From: Azotobacter chroococcum
Lineage (GTDB): Bacteria > Pseudomonadota > Gammaproteobacteria > Pseudomonadales > Pseudomonadaceae
NCBI RefSeq assembly: GCF_004339665.1
Contig: NZ_SMMU01000028.1
Coordinates: 1-42,896 of the forward strand
Length of the DNA: 42,896 bases
Reading direction: 5' to 3'
Of the stretch, positions 38,447 to 42,896 are shown in pieces. The notes below the pieces were generated by a model. That model did not search any database and was not told the DNA's origin. It saw only the letters and a program-made list of their open reading frames with translations. The first letter of the stretch is position 1. Each line of letters starts with the position of its first letter. The position numbers and the translations under genes were made by a program.

Positions 38447-40276
38447 ATGCCCACGCATTCCGTTCCTTCCAGTGTCTCGCCGCTGCTGGCGCTCGACCCG
38501 CAACCGAGTCTGCTGCTGGATATCCAGGCCCGGCCCCTCGAGCTGAACGCGGCCCTGCTGGCGCTGCTCGGTGAGTCTGGCCCGCAGGCGCTGGCCGGTT
38601 GCCTGCCGGCGAATCACGCGCAGCTGGTGCGCGCCTGCCTGGAGCAGCGGCGTGCCATCGAGGAGGTCGAGGCACAGTTCGGCGAGCGGATCCTGCTCTG
38701 GAACTTCGTTCCCGATCCGCAGGAGGGAAGGGTGCTGGCGCGCTGCCGGGACGCCAGCGCACAGATCCTTGGCGAGCGCGAGGCGGCCAGGGCGCGCCGC
38801 TTGTACCGCCTGATCACCGAGAACACCACCGACCTGATTTCCCGTCATGATCCCGACGGCCGCTTCCTCGACGCCTCGCCGGCTTCCTGGACCCTGCTCG
38901 GCTACTGGCCGGAGGAGCTGCGCGGCAAGCCGGTACGCACACTCGTGCATGTCCGCGAGTGGACGCAGCTGCGCTGTGCCCGCGAAGCGCTCGAGCAGCA
39001 CGGCTACCACACCATGAGCTACCGGGTTCGTCACCGTGCCGGGCACTACCTGTGGTTCGAGACGGCCAGCCGGGCGATCCGCGACACTTACACCGGCGCG
39101 GTGGTGGAGGTGATCAGCGTGTCGCGGGACATCACCGCCCGGGTGCGGGCCGAGGAGAACAACCGGCGGCTGGCCGGCGTGGTGGAAGCCAACACCGATC
39201 TGGTGCTGTTCATCGACCCGGCCGGGCAGATCACCTATCTCAATCCGGCTGCCCGGCGCACCCTGGGGATCGGCGAACGGCAGCCGATGCCGTCACTGGC
39301 CGGACTCTTTGCCCGTGACGACCTGGCGCGCCTGCAGGCCGAGGGCTGGAACACCGCCGAGCGACAGGGCGCCTGGAGCGCCGACGCGCGACTGCAGCCG
39401 ACCGGCGGCGGCGCTTCGGTGCCGGTCTCGCTGGTGCTGCTGGCGCACTCCGCGATCGGCGGTGAACGCTACTACTCGCTGGTGGCGCGCGACATGACCG
39501 AGCGCGAGCTGCGCGAGGCGCAGCAGCACCGTCACCAGGACGAGCTGGCGCATACCGCGCGGCTGGTCAGCCTCGGCGAGCTGGCCTCGGGGCTGGCCCA
39601 CGAAATCAACCAGCCGCTGGCAGCGGTGGTCAACTACGCCAGCGCCAGCCAGCGCTACCTGCAATCCTTGGAGCACAATCCCCAGGCAGCGCTGCGCGTG
39701 GCCCAGGGGCTGGAGCGCATCACCGAGCACGCCCAGCATGCCTCGGAAGTGATCAAGCGGCTGCGTGCTTTCCTGCGCAAGGGCCAGCGGCGCATGCAGG
39801 CGCTCGACGTGGCTGAGGTGGCGCGGGGCGCGGTGCGCCTCTGTGGCTGGGAGGCGAGTGCCGGCCAGGTGACGATCGAGGCGCAATTGCCGGACGGCCT
39901 GCCACCGGTCTATGCCGACCGGGTGCTGCTCGAGCAGGTCCTGCTCAACCTGCTGCGCAATGCCATCGACGCCAACCATGAGGCCCATCCCGGCCAGCCC
40001 ACCCGCATCGTGCTGACGGCCCGTGCCGAGGCCGGCCGGGTGACGATCGAGGTGCGCGACTGCGGGCCGGGGCTGAGCGACGCCGAGCTGGAGCGGGTGT
40101 TCACGCCGTTCTACACCAGCAAGCCGGAAGGGCTGGGGTTGGGCCTGTCGATGAGTCGCAGCATCGTCGAGGGCTTCGGCGGTTCTCTGGAAGCGCAGCG
40201 CGCCGAGGGCGTCGGGCTGTCGATGCGCTGCCGGCTGCCGGTCCAGCAGGGCGATACGCGGCCGGACTCCAGATAG
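38447..40276 (+). CDS. Multi-PAS sensor histidine kinase
   Basis: A 609-residue soluble kinase with no membrane segment. An N-terminal divergent PAS-like region (about 15-105) precedes two clear PAS domains (about 120-232, with TENTTDLISRHDPDGRFLDAS, and 242-352, with VEANTDLVLFIDPAGQITYLN). The HisKA domain holds H385 in LGELASGLAHEINQPLAAVV, a FixL/DctB-type H-box. The ATPase domain has the N-box LLNLLRNAIDAN, the G1 box VRDCGPGLSD, the F-box VFTPFYTSKP and the G2 box GLGLGLSMSRSIVE. There is no receiver domain and no response regulator gene beside it. It is divergent from the acyl-CoA ligase, hinting that it controls acid uptake genes. The signal is unknown. Confidence 0.9.
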   Translation: MPTHSVPSSVSPLLALDPQPSLLLDIQARPLELNAALLALLGESGPQALAGCLPANHAQLVRACLEQRRAIEEVEAQFGERILLWNFVPDPQEGRVLARCRDASAQILGEREAARARRLYRLITENTTDLISRHDPDGRFLDASPASWTLLGYWPEELRGKPVRTLVHVREWTQLRCAREALEQHGYHTMSYRVRHRAGHYLWFETASRAIRDTYTGAVVEVISVSRDITARVRAEENNRRLAGVVEANTDLVLFIDPAGQITYLNPAARRTLGIGERQPMPSLAGLFARDDLARLQAEGWNTAERQGAWSADARLQPTGGGASVPVSLVLLAHSAIGGERYYSLVARDMTERELREAQQHRHQDELAHTARLVSLGELASGLAHEINQPLAAVVNYASASQRYLQSLEHNPQAALRVAQGLERITEHAQHASEVIKRLRAFLRKGQRRMQALDVAEVARGAVRLCGWEASAGQVTIEAQLPDGLPPVYADRVLLEQVLLNLLRNAIDANHEAHPGQPTRIVLTARAEAGRVTIEVRDCGPGLSDAELERVFTPFYTSKPEGLGLGLSMSRSIVEGFGGSLEAQRAEGVGLSMRCRLPVQQGDTRPDSR

Positions 40277-40306
40277 CTTGAAAGCTCCCGGAGAGGGCCG
40301 GCGCGC

Positions 40307-40747
40307 TCAGGGGCAGGGTACCAGTGGCAGATCGCGCTTGTGTCGGGTCGCCTCGTATGCCCTTGGCGCCCCCAGGTGGGCGCCAAGGGCGCGCACCTGC
40401 CCCTTGACCAGGCCGGCGAGAGGGGCGAGATCGCCGGCGCCGGCGCCGGCGCCGAATTTGGTGAAGAAGCCCATCACCGCCTCGGCGGCATGGTCGATAC
40501 CGATCACCAGCCCGCCGCGGGCATTGGCGATCGCGTACTGGGCGACCATCCGCAGCCGGGCCTTGACGTTGCCGAGGACGAAATCCTGCCGTGCGGCATC
40601 CAGGCGCTTGTGGTGTTTCAGTTGCTCGTCCAGACCCCGCACGCCGGCGGCGATGTCGATGGTCTCCTGCTCGTCGGCCGCGATGAAGGCCAGCCCGTCG
40701 GAGAACACCAGGATCTTGCTCCGCGGATCGATCCCCAGCTTCTCGTA
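40307..40747 (-). pseudogene. nadE: Chimeric remnant: nicotinate phosphoribosyltransferase fragment fused to a truncated NAD synthetase
   Basis: Reading leftwards from 40747, the open frame first gives [19 protein letters not shown], a PncB internal segment. It passes in frame into a NadE segment ([12 protein letters not shown], then [37 protein letters not shown] and [23 protein letters not shown]). It then jumps to the extreme NadE C-terminus ([10 protein letters not shown]). The NadE N-terminus with the SGGVDS ATP-binding loop is missing, and so are about 50 residues after LGAP. A GCC/GGC repeat turns the usual FGDGxxDLAP loop into [12 protein letters not shown]. pncB and nadE are neighbours in P. 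aeruginosa, so this is best read as two deletions in such a pair. It cannot be an active enzyme. Confidence 0.8.
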
Positions 40748-40762
40748 GGTAAAAGGAATAAT

Positions 40763-41552
40763 ATGAAACGCCTGCTCACACTTACAGTTCTTCTATAGCA
40801 CCATCCAAGCTCACGCTAGTGAGTGGATAAAAAGTTCAGAAATAGAAGAGTTATTCAAAGCCGCACACGCTCAGGGCACATTTGTCCTTTATGACGTCGA
40901 GGCCGACCAATTTGTTGGCTATGACCGAGTTCGTGCTGAAACAAGATTTGTTCCAGCCTCAACTTACAAAATTCCAAATACACTTATCGGGCTTTCAGTT
41001 GGTGCTGTTGACAATGTTGATGAGGTCCTTCCCTACGGCGGGCATCACCAGCCTTTCAAAGCATGGGAAAAAGATATGGGGCTGCGAGATGCCATTGCCA
41101 TATCAAACATTCCAATCTATCAGGAGCTTGCTCGACGGATTGGGCCCGAGCGCATGAGGGAGGGAATCTCGAAAATTGGCTATGGAAATCAAGATATTGG
41201 CCCAAATACGAGTATTGGCACTTTTTGGTTGGTCGGGCCGCTCAAAATCAGCGCTCTTGAACAAACCAAATTCCTTGCCAAGTTGGCTAAGGAAACATTG
41301 CCGTTTTCCCAGGATCAGCAGAAAAAAGTCCGTGAAATTATCACTTTAGAACAAGGTGATAACTGGAAGCTGTATGGAAAAACGGGCTGGGAAAATGTTC
41401 CAGGCGCTGGCATTGGCTGGTGGGTCGGATGGGTTGAGAAAGGCAATCGTATTTATCCTTTTGCATTGAATATGGATATTCGAGAAGCATCCGATGCAGC
41501 CAAACGTTTAGAGCTTGGCAAAGCAAGTCTCAAGGCGTTGAAGATACTTTGA
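40763..41552 (+). pseudogene. blaOXA: Class D (OXA-50-like) beta-lactamase gene broken by a frameshift in the signal peptide
   Basis: The ATG at 40763 follows AAAAGGA and encodes [11 protein letters not shown] before a TAG at 40796. The following frame, one step shifted, is open from 40767 to 41552 and encodes the rest: the end of a signal peptide (STIQAHA), ASEW, GTFVLYDVEADQ, the active-site FVPASTYKIP (STYK at 40959-40970), SNIP (the SxV motif, with Ile for Val), YGN, FWLVGPLKIS with the family Trp, YGKTGW and GWWVGWVE. All class D motifs are thus present, and similarity to OXA-50 runs through the length. A one-base insertion or two-base loss near 40793-40796 separates them. No ATG, GTG or TTG restores the frame before the active-site serine. 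The gene is far more AT-rich than its surroundings, indicating transfer. Confidence 0.85.
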
Positions 41553-41904
41553 AATTGAGCGCCTAATAACCTCATCAAGGTTGAATCTGTCGGCTTGGGA
41601 TTTATCGCAGCCATGAGAGCGTGGGGACATACCCAGGAGGTTTGCCCCATGCAACTTTTCGAGCAAGACCGCAACAATTCCCCGCCTTCGCCATGAAGGA
41701 GGGTCAGTCTTGAGAAGGGCATTCATCCCGAACGGATCGGATATGGGCGGCGCCGTCCCAGATTCCGCAACAGGCAGAAGGCGGCCAAAAGCGGACGTCT
41801 GGCTTTTAAGCATGTCTTCTTTATCTATGCCGGGATGCCGAGCAGACCGCCGCCCCTGCCGTTTCTTTGGAAGCGGCTTCCTGCCTGGCATGAGCGGTGA
41901 GGCA
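41553..41904. other. 352-base stretch with no recognisable gene
   Basis: Minus-strand frames are open across much of this stretch (for example about 148 codons ending at 41508), but they run antisense to the beta-lactamase end and match nothing I recognise. No attC-type recombination site follows the beta-lactamase stop. It is probably a patchwork of fragments between the transferred gene and the dehydrogenase stub. Confidence 0.4.
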
Positions 41905-41996
41905 CTTGGCAGCGATGAGCCTTGCAGCGGCCTCGCCAATCCCGCTGCTTGCACCTGTGATCAGTACGACCTTGCCTTGAATGTTCGAAAGCGATC
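41905..41996 (-). pseudogene. N-terminal stub of a short-chain dehydrogenase/reductase
   Basis: About 28 codons encode SNIQGKVVLITGASSGIGEA and AAARLIAAK. This is the NAD(P)-binding start of a classical SDR with the TGxxxGIG motif. The start codon is lost on the IS66 side, where the sequence reads CTT before TCG, and after AAK the similarity stops. The stub lies directly next to the IS66 copy, so insertion and deletion around the element are the likely cause. It has no function as it stands. Confidence 0.65.
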
Positions 41997-42031
41997 CATA
42001 AAGCCCGTCTGTTAACGGCCGAGCCGGTCTT

Positions 42032-42896
42032 TTACAGTGGCGCCGTCGGAGTGCAGTTCCACGGCAGCAGCGCCTCGTAGTCTTCGACGCTTTGCGCTGC
42101 CGGCAACCGCTCGAGGACGTGGCGCAGCCAGGCATAGGGCTCCTGCCCATTGGCCTTGGCGGTTTCCACCAGGCTGTAGAGCTGCGCGCTGGCCGTCGCG
42201 CCTTTGGGCGTGTCGCTGAACAGCCAGGCCTTGCGCCCGATGACGAACGGGCGAATGGCCCGTTCGGCACGGTTGTTGTCGATCGGCAGGTAGCCCGCCT
42301 CGGTATAGCGTATGAGCCGGCTCCAGTTGCTGGCCAGGTAGTTCACCGCCTTGCCCAGCGCATTCTGCGCGGTGACCTGCGGCTGGGTCTTGTCCAACCA
42401 GGCCTTGAGCTGGGCGAGGACCGGCAGGCTGTGTTGCCGGCGTGCCTCCAGGCGTTCGGCATCGCTGGCCTGCTTGAGGTCGCGCTCGATGGCGTAGAGC
42501 CGGTTGATCCAGGCCAAGGCCTGGTCGGCGCGCCCGGTCTTGCCTTTGGGCTGCACCTGCTGCGCCTCGACGAACTTGCGCCGGGCATGGGCCCAGCACC
42601 CCAGGCGCTCGATGCCCGGTTGCGCGGCCAGGGCGTTGTAGCCGGCGTAGTCGTCGGTCATCAGGTAGCCGCGGTAGCCTTCGAGCAGGCGCAAGGGCAC
42701 CGCCTGCGCCCGGCTGGGGCTGTAGTCGAAGAGGACGACCGGCTGCTCCGGCGGGCCCCCTGTCTGCACCCACATCCAGGACTGGCTGGAGGGATCCCGG
42801 TCCGGCTCCTTGAGCACCTGCACCCGCGTCTCGTCGCAGTGGATCACCGGGCTTTCCAGCAGCCGGTCGCGCATCAGGTTGAGCAAGGGTTGCAGC
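42032..42896 (-). mobile_element. tnpC: IS66-family transposase (TnpC), C-terminal part, running off the window
   Basis: The frame ends in TAA at 42032 and is open to the right edge, giving about 288 residues of the C-terminal two-thirds of a DDE transposase. Acidic catalytic residues are in place: [22 protein letters not shown] and [17 protein letters not shown]. The family C-terminal segment [12 protein letters not shown] and ALLPWNC is complete. The C-terminal end is intact, so the copy may be full length; its start and the accessory tnpA and tnpB genes would lie beyond the window. The element's left end should be within the 20 or so bases before 42032, near GTTAACGGCCGAGCC, but this was not confirmed. 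Confidence 0.9.

Noticed and set aside
40434-40452. GCC/GGC microsatellite as a functional repeat
   Set aside because: It lies inside the nadE remnant and is best explained as slippage in a gene no longer under selection.
41553-41620. Integron attC site after the beta-lactamase gene
   Set aside because: No GTTRRRY/RYYYAAC pair or long imperfect palindrome is present, so the gene does not look like a gene cassette.

Overview
The window is high-GC gammaproteobacterial chromosome. Gene order and protein sequences point to the Pseudomonadaceae (Pseudomonas/Azotobacter group). Three blocks match what I recall of Pseudomonas aeruginosa gene order: the glgA-treZ-malQ-treY-DUF2934-glgX-CBS-alcohol dehydrogenase-(endonuclease)-clsB-ybhN run, galU-glyoxalase-gor, and gacA-uvrC-pgsA followed by tRNA-Gly, tRNA-Cys and tRNA-Leu. 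The species cannot be fixed from the sequence alone.

Layout. (1) 1-4470: a Fur-box-like site and the broken start of a gene at the left edge, then a divergent nfsB nitroreductase/LysR pair, an AcuI/YhdH-type reductase with two operator-like repeats upstream, and a two-domain GNAT acetyltransferase. (2) 4489-20185: eleven genes on the minus strand, glgA to ybhN. They combine alpha-glucan synthesis and breakdown (glgA, malQ, glgX), conversion of glucan to trehalose (treY, treZ), and membrane or stress genes (CBS protein, zinc alcohol dehydrogenase, endonuclease-fold phosphatase, cardiolipin synthase ClsB, a multi-pass LPG-synthase-type membrane protein). No glgC, glgB, glgE or treS is present here. 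(3) 20544-26191: a small unknown gene, a SulP anion transporter with a STAS domain, a ribbon-helix-helix protein, galU, a VOC-fold protein, glutathione reductase and a periplasmic PCu(A)C copper chaperone. (4) 26445-30229: tRNA-Ser(UGA), then gacA-uvrC-pgsA, then tRNA-Gly(GCC), tRNA-Cys(GCA) and tRNA-Leu(UAA). (5) 30296-40276: a decayed IS5-family transposase, an HDOD protein, then short-chain acid metabolism (acyl-CoA dehydrogenase, 3-hydroxyacyl-CoA dehydrogenase, acetate permease actP with its DUF485 partner, an acyl-CoA ligase) and a divergent multi-PAS histidine kinase with no response regulator beside it. (6) 40307-42896: a scrap-yard. It holds a chimeric remnant of pncB fused to nadE, an AT-rich class D (OXA-50-like) beta-lactamase gene broken by a frameshift in its signal peptide, a stub of a short-chain dehydrogenase, and an IS66-family transposase running off the right edge.

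How the genes work together. The glg/tre run would make linear alpha-glucan and turn it into trehalose, with glgX and malQ recycling side products; this is consistent with an osmotic or desiccation stress role, and the lipid genes at its 3' end fit that theme. GalU nearby makes UDP-glucose but is transcribed separately. The actP/acyl-CoA region looks like uptake and activation of acetate or other short acids. I saw no complete new defence or mobile system. The most unusual items are the pncB::nadE scar beside the broken beta-lactamase, the alcohol dehydrogenase with an added FPASDP-type tail, and the paired operator repeats upstream of acuI.
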